This document shows positions 1 to 5,865 of a stretch of DNA of 8,870 nt, in pieces (position 1 is the first letter of the stretch; each line of letters starts with the position of its first letter). The notes below the pieces were generated by a model. That model worked only from the letters and a program-made list of their open reading frames with translations, did not search any database and had not been told where the DNA came from. The DNA comes from an uncultured Verrucomicrobiota bacterium (GTDB lineage Bacteria; Verrucomicrobiota; Verrucomicrobiia; Opitutales; Opitutaceae). A program made the position numbers and the translations under genes. The stretch is from contig CAIXIZ010000196.1 of NCBI GenBank assembly GCA_903919625.1, positions 1-8,870 of the forward strand. Direction: 5' to 3'.

Positions 1-578
1 ACCTGCTCGACGGCACGGATGTTTCGGGGCTCGACCGCAACGCCCTGGCCGACATCCGCAACCAGAAGCTTGGTTTTGTGTTCCAGGGCTTCAACCTGCT
101 GTCCCGCACGACCGCGCTGGAAAATGTCGAACTGCCGATGCTGTACCGCCGCCATGGGCTTTCGGCGGGCGACCTGCACAAACGGGCGCTGCATTGCCTC
201 GACATCGTCGGGCTGGCGGCACGCGCGGACCATTTCCCCAACCAGCTCTCCGGCGGCCAGCAGCAGCGCGTCGCCATCGCGCGCGCCCTGGTCAACGAAC
301 CACAGATCCTGCTCGCGGACGAGCCGACGGGCAACCTCGACAGCAAGACCTCCGTGGAGGTCATGGGAGTGTTCCAGAGGCTCAACGACGAGGGCATCAC
401 CATCGTGATGGTCACGCATGAGCTGGACATCGCCCATTACTGCAAGCGCAACCTGGTGCTGCGCGACGGCCGGGTCGTCCGGGACGAGCAGGTGGCGGAC
501 CGCCTGCTGGCGGGCGCCGAGCTGAAGAAACTGCAGGAGGCCGAGACCGCCGCCAAGCTCACGGGCGCCGCAGCCTGA
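1..578 (+). CDS. ABC transporter ATP-binding subunit, MacB/LolD type (5' end outside window)
   Basis: This is the nucleotide-binding subunit that hydrolyses ATP to drive the permease encoded next to it. The reading frame is open from the first bases of the window (full codons from position 3), so the start and the Walker A loop lie upstream. Visible in order: Q-loop FVFQGFNLL (near 75-101), ABC signature LSGGQQQR (246-269), Walker B ILLADEPTGNLD (from 306, catalytic Glu at 321-323) and the H-loop MVTHE (His at 417-419). The Q-loop FQ.FNLL and the DEPTGNLD form are typical of the MacB/LolD/FtsE group of ABC ATPases. The stop is only 12 bases before the permease GTG, so the two are surely co-transcribed. 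A MacA-like adaptor gene may lie further upstream, but this cannot be seen. The substrate is unknown. Confidence 0.95.
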   Translation, partial: LLDGTDVSGLDRNALADIRNQKLGFVFQGFNLLSRTTALENVELPMLYRRHGLSAGDLHKRALHCLDIVGLAARADHFPNQLSGGQQQRVAIARALVNEPQILLADEPTGNLDSKTSVEVMGVFQRLNDEGITIVMVTHELDIAHYCKRNLVLRDGRVVRDEQVADRLLAGAELKKLQEAETAAKLTGAAA

Positions 579-590
579 TCCCCCACTTCC

Positions 591-1805
591 GTGCGCTTCT
601 CCAACACCATCATCGTCGCCCTGCGCGCGCTCCGCCGCAACAAGCTCCGCTCCATGCTCACGGCGCTCGGCATGATCATCGGGGTCGGCGCGGTGATTGC
701 GACCGTGAGCCTGGGCACCGGTGCCAAGGCGCAGGTCGAGGCGCAGGTCGCCAGCCTCGGCGTGAATGTCATCACGGTGTTTCCCGGCAGTTTCACCACC
801 GGCGGGGCACGCAGCGGCGGCGGCACGGCCTCGACCCTGTCACCGGAGGATGTCGCGGCCATCAGCGCCGAAGTTCCCCATATCTATGGCATCAGCCCCG
901 AGGTCCGCGGCAACGCCCAGGTGCTTGCCAACGGCCTGAACTGGCAGCCGCAGCAGGGCATCCTGGGGGAATCGCCCGATTATCCCGATATCCGGAGCTG
1001 GCAACTGGTGCAGGGGGCGATGTTCGGCGATGCCGAGGTGCGCAGCAACGGCAAGGTGGCCGTCATTGGCAAAACCATTGCCGACCAGCTTTTCCCCAAC
1101 GAGGATCCCATCGGCCAGACGCTGCGCATCCGCAACATCCCCTTCAAGATTGTCGGCCAGCTCGCGCCCAAGGGCTTCAATCTCAACGGCCAGGATCAGG
1201 ACGATGTCGTGATCATTCCCTATACTTCGCACATGACCCGGCTGTCAAAGCGCACCACGTTTGGCTCCATCCTCATTGCCACCGACCGCGCCGAGGACAT
1301 GGACGAGGTGCAGCAAAACGTCACCGACTTGCTCGTCCAGCGGCGCAAGGGGCGGGATCAGGATTTTACCGTGCGGAACCAGGTGGAGATCGCCGACGCC
1401 GCCACGCAGACTTCGCGCACGCTCACGATCCTGCTCGGCAGCGTGGCGTGCGTGTCGCTGATTGTGGGCGGCATCGGCATCATGAACATCATGCTGGTGA
1501 GCGTGACCGAGCGCACGCGGGAGATTGGCATCCGACTGGCGGTCGGGGCCCACGGACGCGACGTGCTGTGGCAGTTTCTGATCGAGGCCGTGATTCTCAG
1601 CTCGCTGGGCGGGATGGTGGGCGTGGGGGCCGGAATCGGGTTCTCCAAGCTGGTCACTTATTTCTTTGGGCTGCCGGTGCTGGTGCCGGTTTTTTGGATC
1701 ATCGTGTCTTTCGGGTTCAGCGCGCTGGTGGGGGTGGCCTTCGGCTTCTTTCCGGCGTGGAAAGCCGCGCAGCTCGATCCGATCGAGGCCTTGCGGTTTG
1801 AGTAA
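591..1805 (+). CDS. MacB/FtsX-type ABC transporter permease
   Basis: This 404-residue inner-membrane permease pairs with the ATPase just upstream. It has the four-TM MacB layout: a cytoplasmic N-terminus with RRNKLRSMLTALGMIIGVG leading into TM1 (about residues 17-42), a periplasmic MacB_PCD domain (about 50-270), then a C-terminal FtsX domain with three TM segments (about 280-305, 330-350 and 360-385). The second TM is followed by the conserved ERTREIGIRLAVGA coupling stretch, and the protein ends with the family hallmark LDPIEALRFE. Length fits the usual 400 or so residues of stand-alone MacB permeases. The GTG start at 591 gives the expected N-terminus; the 12-base spacer before it is pyrimidine-rich and has no Shine-Dalgarno sequence. 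E. coli MacB carries ATPase and permease in one chain, while here they are separate genes. The family exports macrolides, peptides or lipoproteins, or transmits mechanical force; the cargo here cannot be told from sequence. Confidence 0.95.
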   Translation: MRFSNTIIVALRALRRNKLRSMLTALGMIIGVGAVIATVSLGTGAKAQVEAQVASLGVNVITVFPGSFTTGGARSGGGTASTLSPEDVAAISAEVPHIYGISPEVRGNAQVLANGLNWQPQQGILGESPDYPDIRSWQLVQGAMFGDAEVRSNGKVAVIGKTIADQLFPNEDPIGQTLRIRNIPFKIVGQLAPKGFNLNGQDQDDVVIIPYTSHMTRLSKRTTFGSILIATDRAEDMDEVQQNVTDLLVQRRKGRDQDFTVRNQVEIADAATQTSRTLTILLGSVACVSLIVGGIGIMNIMLVSVTERTREIGIRLAVGAHGRDVLWQFLIEAVILSSLGGMVGVGAGIGFSKLVTYFFGLPVLVPVFWIIVSFGFSALVGVAFGFFPAWKAAQLDPIEALRFE

Positions 1806-1829
1806 GGGGTGGGTGGCGCGCTGGCCTTC

Positions 1830-1873
1830 GGAATCCCGCTTCTCCCGAAGCGGGCTACAAGATCGGCGGGCTG
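1830..1873 (-). repeat. REP, downstream copy of the 44-bp direct repeat
   Basis: The copy is identical base for base to 2449-2492. On the minus strand it reads GTAG (1858-1855), stem CCCGCTTC (1854-1847), loop GGGA, stem GAAGCGGG (1842-1835). The stem is perfectly paired over 8 bp. The TAG of GTAG (1857-1855) is the stop codon of the RAYT gene. The hairpin starts 29 bp after the permease stop and could end or protect that mRNA, a known effect of REPs in enterobacteria; there is no T-tract to make it a classic terminator. Confidence 0.85.
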
Positions 1874-2436
1874 GCGGGGTAGCCCGGCTCGGGAGAGCCG
1901 GGATCGCTCAAGCGCAGATATATTTTCCAGAAATCCTCCCAAAACTCATCCGCCCTCGGGTCAAAATCGGGATAGCCGGGCACGATCGCCCCGACATACG
2001 GCCACGCCGTCCACGCCGGCACCAAATTCGCGCGGGCCGGATTTTCCCAGACATAGCGGCAGGCGGCCATGAATGCGCCCCGCTTCCGCTCATCGTCGCG
2101 CAGCACATGGTCATGTGCCCGGTCTTGCAACTTGGCAGTGCCAAGAAGTGGCTGGAGATGTTTTCGTAACATCCGGGTGGCGGTATGCTGGTCGCTATCG
2201 TCCGCGAGCCCGAGCCAGATCAGATGCCAGTGGTCGGGCATGAGCAGATAGACCGGGCAGGCGAGCCGATACCGTGCGCCGGCGTGCAGCAGCACCTCGC
2301 GAAAGCGGGCATGAAACGGTTCATTGAGCCAGCCGGTGGACCGGTGCTCAAACGTGTGCGTCCAGAGCACCATCGCGCGGCCCTGATACCATTCGCGCGG
2401 GAGACGCGGGAGCTTGGATTTGGGCGCGATGGGCAT
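1855..2436 (-). CDS. REP-associated tyrosine transposase (RAYT, IS200/IS605-like Y1 family)
   Basis: This is a 193-residue single-strand DNA nuclease of the HUH superfamily, which in characterised homologues cuts and rejoins REP sequences next to the GTAG box. The metal-binding HUH motif is H69-W70-H71 within LLMPDHWHLIW, and the likely catalytic tyrosine is Y128 in CRYVWENPARANLV, the family's YI..NP.RA.LV signature. An N-terminal REWYQGRA...WT block (residues 14-26) fits the RAYT N-terminal strand. All key residues are present and the frame is intact, so the enzyme could be active. The C-terminal residues 179-193 are encoded by REP DNA, and the TAG stop belongs to a REP GTAG box. The ATG at 2434-2436 is 12 bp from the upstream 44-bp repeat and lacks a Shine-Dalgarno sequence. 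The gene lies on the same strand as xylulokinase, 63 bp after its stop. Confidence 0.9.
   Translation of the reverse strand: MPIAPKSKLPRLPREWYQGRAMVLWTHTFEHRSTGWLNEPFHARFREVLLHAGARYRLACPVYLLMPDHWHLIWLGLADDSDQHTATRMLRKHLQPLLGTAKLQDRAHDHVLRDDERKRGAFMAACRYVWENPARANLVPAWTAWPYVGAIVPGYPDFDPRADEFWEDFWKIYLRLSDPGSPEPGYPASPPIL
1879..1902 (+). repeat. Inverted partner REP with covarying stem
   Basis: On the plus strand this reads GTAG (1879-1882), stem CCCGGCTC (1883-1890), loop GGGA (1891-1894), stem GAGCCGGG (1895-1902). Compared with the flanking REPs, stem positions 5 and 6 differ, and both partners changed so that pairing is kept; box and loop are identical. It faces the 1830-1873 REP with the two GTAG boxes separated by 20 bp (1859-1878), forming a BIME-like pair. 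It lies inside the RAYT coding sequence, where with 1855-1878 it encodes residues 179-193 and the stop. Confidence 0.8.
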
Positions 2437-2448
2437 TGCCGACGGGAG

Positions 2449-2492
2449 GGAATCCCGCTTCTCCCGAAGCGGGCTACAAGATCGGCGGGCTG
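2449..2492 (-). repeat. REP, upstream copy of the 44-bp direct repeat
   Basis: The copy is identical to 1830-1873 and in the same orientation. On the minus strand: GTAG (2477-2474), stem CCCGCTTC (2473-2466), loop GGGA, stem GAAGCGGG (2461-2454). It fills most of the 63-bp gap between the xylulokinase stop (2500) and the RAYT start (2436), so the hairpin would form in the 3' end of the xylulokinase mRNA and just ahead of the RAYT start codon. It may limit read-through or stabilise the upstream message; that is inference from REP behaviour elsewhere. Confidence 0.85.
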
Positions 2493-2499
2493 AATATAC

Positions 2500-4023
2500 T
2501 CAGCCGCCGCCCGCCAACTTCCGTTGCGCCGGGAAAATTTTCGCGCGCAAGGCCACACTCAGGCTGTCCTGCAATGCCTGCAATTCGCGGTACCGCGCCA
2601 CGTTCTTTTTGTCCGGAATGCAGCGGGTCGCCTCGTTGAGCGCCACGGTGCCGGTCGTGAAATCCGCCAGCTTCGCCTTGCGGCCTTCGCGAAGCGCGAC
2701 ACACCACGCGGCCTGCAACGCGCCGCCGAGCGCGGCCCCCTCGTCCTCAACCATGGCCACCACCGGCACGCCAAAGATGTCGGCCATGAGCTGCCGCCAG
2801 ACGGGTGATTTCGCCCCGCCGCCGGTCACGCGAATTTCCCGGGCCTTCACCCCCAGCACGGCGAGCCGGCGCAGACCGTAGTTCATGCCCATGGTCGTAC
2901 CCTCCATCGCAGCCCGCGCAAGATGGCCGGCCGTGAAGTTCTGGTTGTTCAGACCCAGGAGCACGCCGGAGCCGTCGGGGACATTGGGCGTGCGCTCGCC
3001 CGCCAGGTAGGGCAGCAACACGAGTCCGCCCGCGCCGGCGGGCGTGGCGGCGACCGCGGCGTTCAGCGCAGCGTGGTCGAGCCGGAGCAGCGCGCGGACG
3101 TGCTCGGTCACGGTGGTGACATTCATCGTGCAAAGCAGGGGCAGCCAGCCGCCGGTCGAGGAGCAAAACGCGGCGATCTCCCCCTGCGGGTCGACCACCG
3201 GCCTGGCCGCATGGGCGTAGATCGTGCCGCTGGTGCCAAAGCTCGCAGTGACGACCCCGGGCGTGACATTGCCGGTGCCAATCGCGCCCATCATGTTGTC
3301 GCCGCCACCGGCGCTTACGACCACATCGGCGGAGAGGCCGAGTTTTTTGGCCAAGGCGGGGCGCAGGGTGCCGGCGGCCTCGTGCGAACCGGAAAGCGGC
3401 GGGAGAAAATCGGCCAGATTTTTATCGATGGCCTGCAGGGTGGCGCGGGACCAGATCCGCTGGCGCACGTCCATGAGCGCGGTGCCGGAAGCATCGCCAA
3501 ACTCCATGAAATAATTTCCGGTCAGGTGGTAATTCAGGTAATCATGCGGCAGCAGCACCTGGCGGAGGCGGGCGTAATGCGCGGGCTCGTGGCGCTTCAG
3601 CCAGAGGATTTTGGGCGCGGTGAAGCCGGGGAGGATGAGGTTGCCCGTCTGGCGGATGGCGGCCTTGGGTCCGCCGAGTTTTTTGGTGATGAGGGCGCAT
3701 TCCGGGGCCGTGCTGGTGTCGCACCAAAGCTTGGCGGCGCGGATGACCTCGCCCTGCGCATCGAGCGGGACGAAGCCATGCTGCTGTCCCGAAACCCCGA
3801 TGCCGCGCACCCGGCCGCGGTCAATTTTTGCGCAGACCTCGGCCAGCACGGAGTCGAGGGCGGAGGTCCAGTCGCGCGGGTGCTGCTCCATATGGCCGAC
3901 CGGAAGGCCGGGGATGAGCGCGTGGGGCGCGCGGGCCTCGGCGACCACCTTGCGGGTGTCGAGGTCGAGGACGACCGCTTTGACGGACTGGGTGCCGGAA
4001 TCGATGCCGATGTAGAGGGACAT
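2500..4023 (-). CDS. xylB: Xylulokinase (FGGY-family carbohydrate kinase)
   Basis: This enzyme phosphorylates D-xylulose with ATP to D-xylulose 5-phosphate in the cytoplasm, the entry to the pentose phosphate pathway. The 507-residue chain matches the family length. The N-terminal ATPase-core lobe starts with YIGIDSGTQSVKAVVLD (phosphate loop, D8). The substrate site has GVSGQQHGFVPLD (77-88) and the LWCDTST stretch (99-105). The DASGTALMD motif (177-185) and the catalytic-base region SAGGGDNMMGAIG (catalytic Asp D242) follow. The C-terminal lobe carries GTSGTIYA (263-270) and the nucleotide-binding GGGAKSPVWRQLMADIFGVP (401-420). These motifs favour xylulokinase over glycerol kinase or ribulokinase, though substrate choice within FGGY proteins is not certain by eye. 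The ATG at 4021-4023 gives the expected N-terminus; its leader is C-rich without a Shine-Dalgarno sequence. No xylose isomerase gene is adjacent. Confidence 0.93.
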   Translation of the reverse strand: MSLYIGIDSGTQSVKAVVLDLDTRKVVAEARAPHALIPGLPVGHMEQHPRDWTSALDSVLAEVCAKIDRGRVRGIGVSGQQHGFVPLDAQGEVIRAAKLWCDTSTAPECALITKKLGGPKAAIRQTGNLILPGFTAPKILWLKRHEPAHYARLRQVLLPHDYLNYHLTGNYFMEFGDASGTALMDVRQRIWSRATLQAIDKNLADFLPPLSGSHEAAGTLRPALAKKLGLSADVVVSAGGGDNMMGAIGTGNVTPGVVTASFGTSGTIYAHAARPVVDPQGEIAAFCSSTGGWLPLLCTMNVTTVTEHVRALLRLDHAALNAAVAATPAGAGGLVLLPYLAGERTPNVPDGSGVLLGLNNQNFTAGHLARAAMEGTTMGMNYGLRRLAVLGVKAREIRVTGGGAKSPVWRQLMADIFGVPVVAMVEDEGAALGGALQAAWCVALREGRKAKLADFTTGTVALNEATRCIPDKKNVARYRELQALQDSLSVALRAKIFPAQRKLAGGG

Positions 4024-4051
4024 GGGGGAAAGGGGGAGAATGATTAAAGGG

Positions 4052-4075
4052 GGAAGCCAGGAAGCCAGGAAACCA
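4052..4075 (+). repeat. Tandem GGAAGCCAG repeat, left arm of an inverted repeat
   Basis: Two overlapping GGAAGCCAG units (4052-4060 and 4060-4068) lie just after the stop of the 81-residue membrane protein gene. The stretch 4060-4075 is the exact reverse complement of 4403-4418 on the other side of that gene (16 of 16 bases). An imperfect third unit in the same orientation, AGAAGCCAGAAAG, lies at 4361-4373. The repeats look like pieces of an intergenic repeat family, but no further copies are seen in the window. Confidence 0.65.
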
Positions 4076-4101
4076 AGCGCAAACTGGAGGGAAAAGGGAG
4101 A

Positions 4102-4347
4102 TCATTTAATCCACCAACCAACATACCAATCAAGCAATGGGCCGGTCAATTTCTTGTCGTGCCCGGCAAGCCAACCCAGGGGGGCGTAAAAAACAGTAAT
4201 GGCAGGACCAGCCCTTTCAGGGATTTTCCACTGCATTCCCAGCTTTACCACCGGACCAATGCTCAACACATAGAGCAGCAGCGCCACCGCGACACCGATC
4301 ACGGTGTTGCGTGCGGTGTGGCTGGGTTTTGTCGGCAAGTCGCCCAT
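4102..4347 (-). CDS. Small membrane protein of unknown function
   Basis: The gene encodes 81 residues with a short polar N-terminus (MGDLPTKPSHTARN), one clear transmembrane segment (about residues 15-36, VIGVAVALLLYVLSIGPVVKL), a second hydrophobic stretch that may dip into the membrane (about 47-61, GPAITVFYAPLGWLAG) and an aromatic C-terminus (LLDWYVGWWIK). The pattern YVLSIGPV ... FYAPLGWLA ... LLDWYV reminds me of small unnamed proteins common in Planctomycetes and Verrucomicrobiota, but this is from memory and no function is known to me. It is on the same strand as its neighbours, 78 bp before xylulokinase and 91 bp after the synthase-like gene. The ATG at 4345-4347 has no Shine-Dalgarno sequence. 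GC content is visibly lower than in the flanking genes, and the gene is bracketed by a 16-bp inverted repeat. Confidence 0.75.
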   Translation of the reverse strand: MGDLPTKPSHTARNTVIGVAVALLLYVLSIGPVVKLGMQWKIPERAGPAITVFYAPLGWLAGHDKKLTGPLLDWYVGWWIK

Positions 4348-4402
4348 GGGGAGTTAATTCAGAAGCCAGAAAGCGATGAAATAATAATAAACGGCTCGTT
4401 CA

Positions 4403-4418
4403 TGGTTTCCTGGCTTCC
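4403..4418 (-). repeat. Right arm of the 16-bp inverted repeat
   Basis: The arm is the exact reverse complement of 4060-4075, 327 bp away. It sits between the stop of the synthase-like gene (4439) and the start of the small membrane protein (4347), next to an AT-rich patch (4378-4391, AATAATAATAAAC). The arm itself contains part of a local CTGG-AAG-CCAG dyad on the minus strand. Confidence 0.65.
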
Positions 4419-4438
4419 AGCTTCAATATTTTTCTGCC

Positions 4439-5467
4439 TCACCGGCCCTTGGCCTCGTCGTTGGTCTTGACGACGTTGAGCAGTTCGGCGGGGTTGAAAT
4501 CGTCAGTAATGACCTCAGCGGCCGCAACCTGCTCTGCGGGGATGGGGATGTGCTCCTTAAGAATGGCGGTGAGATCGAGGTGGCCGGCGAAACGTTTGCC
4601 CAATGCGGCGGCATCGGGCCATTTGGCGGGATCGGTGATGACCGGCGTCTGATAGTTGACCGCGAAGGCCATGACATTGCCTGAACCAGAGGGATTGAAG
4701 AGCACGACCTGGGGAAAGACCTGCTGGATGGTCTTGATGTCGGCATAGTAAAGCTCGGTCCCCTCGTGGAGATTGCTGATGAACACGCCTTTGTCACTCA
4801 GCCGGGCGGCGCATTCGCGGTAGAATTCCTCGGTCTTGAGATGCGCGGGCACATAGCCGCCCCGGAAGGCGTCGAGGAGAATCCAGTCCCATTTGGTGGT
4901 GTCGCGCTTAACAAACATCCGGCCGTCCATGAGGGCGACGGGGGTTTTGGCCGTGGGTTTGAAATCGAGCCGGGACTGGCAGAGCTCGAATATCTTTGGG
5001 TCGAGTTCCACGGTTTGGAGGAGCGTGTCAGGATAGGCCATGGTGAACACGCGGTGGATGCCCGCGCCGCCCAGGCCGATGATCAACGCGCGCTTGGGCT
5101 CCGGTTGGAAGAAGGCCGCCGCATAGACCGTGCGGGAGTATTGGAGGATGAGGTTGAGCGGGTCGGCCACGTCCACGACCGACTCGTAGAACTCGCCCCG
5201 CCGCGAACGGGCCCGCAGCTCAACGCGCGTGCCCTGCCGCTGGATGGTGAGACTGTTGTAAAGCGTGTCATAGCTTTCGACGTAGTCACCTACGGGCGCG
5301 GGCTTGCCAGGGGTGGGCGTCGCCGCCGGGTCGCCCGGGGCGGCGGCAAAGGCCGGCGCGGAAGCGAAGCCAGCAATGCCCATGGCCAAGACGGTCAGGG
5401 CGAAAGCACCCAGTCCGGACCGGAAGGCTGACTGGCAGGGGATGTATCCGTTTAATGGGGGTTTCAT
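4439..5467 (-). CDS. Exported spermidine-synthase-like (class I methyltransferase fold) protein
   Basis: The 342-residue protein starts at ATG 5465-5467. That start gives a good signal peptide: basic residues, a hydrophobic core GAFALTVLAMGIAGF, and a probable cut after AFA near residue 41, followed by a Pro/Ala-rich linker. An upstream in-frame ATG at 5527 would bury this signal and is less likely. The mature domain resembles spermidine synthases and the fused MFS/spermidine-synthase group: nucleotide-binding GLGGAGI (131-137), VELDP with acidic E154 at the end of strand 2, MDGRMFV (180-186), LLDAFRGGYVPAHL (197-210) and the late motif ITDDFNPAELL (320-330). The DSSDP-type catalytic stretch of true aminopropyltransferases is replaced by DAFRG, so polyamine synthesis is doubtful; the substrate is unknown. 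No membrane carrier domain is attached. No Shine-Dalgarno sequence precedes the start. Confidence 0.85.
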   Translation of the reverse strand: MKPPLNGYIPCQSAFRSGLGAFALTVLAMGIAGFASAPAFAAAPGDPAATPTPGKPAPVGDYVESYDTLYNSLTIQRQGTRVELRARSRRGEFYESVVDVADPLNLILQYSRTVYAAAFFQPEPKRALIIGLGGAGIHRVFTMAYPDTLLQTVELDPKIFELCQSRLDFKPTAKTPVALMDGRMFVKRDTTKWDWILLDAFRGGYVPAHLKTEEFYRECAARLSDKGVFISNLHEGTELYYADIKTIQQVFPQVVLFNPSGSGNVMAFAVNYQTPVITDPAKWPDAAALGKRFAGHLDLTAILKEHIPIPAEQVAAAEVITDDFNPAELLNVVKTNDEAKGR

Positions 5468-5865
5468 GTTGAGAGAATTGGCCGGCAGCAGCAGGGCGTG
5501 GTTCAAATCCGGCCCTTCCTGCCCCAAGGTGAAGGGATCTCAGGTCCGGCGCGAGCACCAAGGCAGAAGCCTGGTACTTCCGGCCGGCCAACGCAGTTTA
5601 CGGCACTCCGCTGAGCGGCGGCAAGGGGCAGAAAAGACTCCGGCGCAGACCGGTCGAGCACAAAGCGGCCTGGTTGCCGGAATATTCCAGGTGGGCAGAC
5701 AAAAAGGCCGAATTGTTTGTCCCGGATGGAACCTTGGGCGCGCGCATGCGTCATACCGGGTGCGTTGAAGTTCTTTTGCCCAATTCCCGGGGGTGCGACT
5801 CTCGGGATTGTTAGTTGAAGCTGGACCTGGCGGGGCTGCCTTTGGGCGGCCCCGCCTTGGCTTTT
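5468..5865. other. 398-bp intergenic region without a convincing gene
   Basis: The region lies between the start of the synthase-like gene and the stop of the MFS gene. Open frames here are extensions of shadows and show no recognisable motif. It should hold the promoter of the minus-strand synthase-like gene; the best match I see is weak (minus strand, TTGCCG at 5624-5619, 18-bp spacer, TAAACT at 5600-5595). An imperfect hairpin is present at 5558-5576 (ACCAAGGC-AGAA-GCCTGGT, one bulged A), and a strong hairpin lies at 5829-5856. Confidence 0.5.
5829..5856 (+). terminator. Strong GC hairpin, terminator-like on the plus strand
   Basis: GGCGGGGCTGCC (5829-5840), loop TTTG, GGCGGCCCCGCC (5845-5856) form a 12-bp stem with one T-G wobble. 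On the plus strand it is followed by TTGG and a T5 run (5862-5866), the layout of an intrinsic terminator. On the minus strand it begins 9 bp after the MFS stop codon and could end that transcript, but there is no T-run on that side. No plus-strand gene precedes it, so the orientation is odd. It may simply serve as the MFS 3' end structure. Confidence 0.55.

Larger units (their letters stand above)
1830..2492 (-). mobile_element. REPtron: RAYT transposase gene with flanking REP sequences
   Basis: The unit consists of an intact RAYT gene on the minus strand, an identical 44-bp direct repeat on each side (1830-1873 and 2449-2492, offset 619 bp), and a third inverted REP at 1879-1902. Each REP has a GTAG box directly 5' of an 8-bp perfect stem with a GGGA loop, which is the architecture recognised by RAYT enzymes in E. 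coli and Pseudomonas. It is inserted between the 3' ends of the MacB-type permease (24 bp away) and xylulokinase (7 bp away), without interrupting either. RAYTs are considered domesticated relatives of IS200/IS605 transposases, so the unit is probably a resident element and not an active insertion sequence. Confidence 0.75.

Noticed and set aside
2923..4047. A 374-codon open frame on the plus strand opposite xylulokinase
   Set aside because: It is an antisense shadow of a complete FGGY kinase with all motifs; no domain is recognisable in it.
5500..5510. GGTTCAAATCC, resembling a tRNA T-loop
   Set aside because: The flanking bases do not form a T-stem, and no acceptor, D or anticodon stem can be drawn around it.
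5468..5527. An N-terminal extension of the synthase-like protein from the ATG at 5527
   Set aside because: The extra 20 residues would precede a good signal peptide that begins at the ATG of 5465-5467, so the shorter form is preferred.
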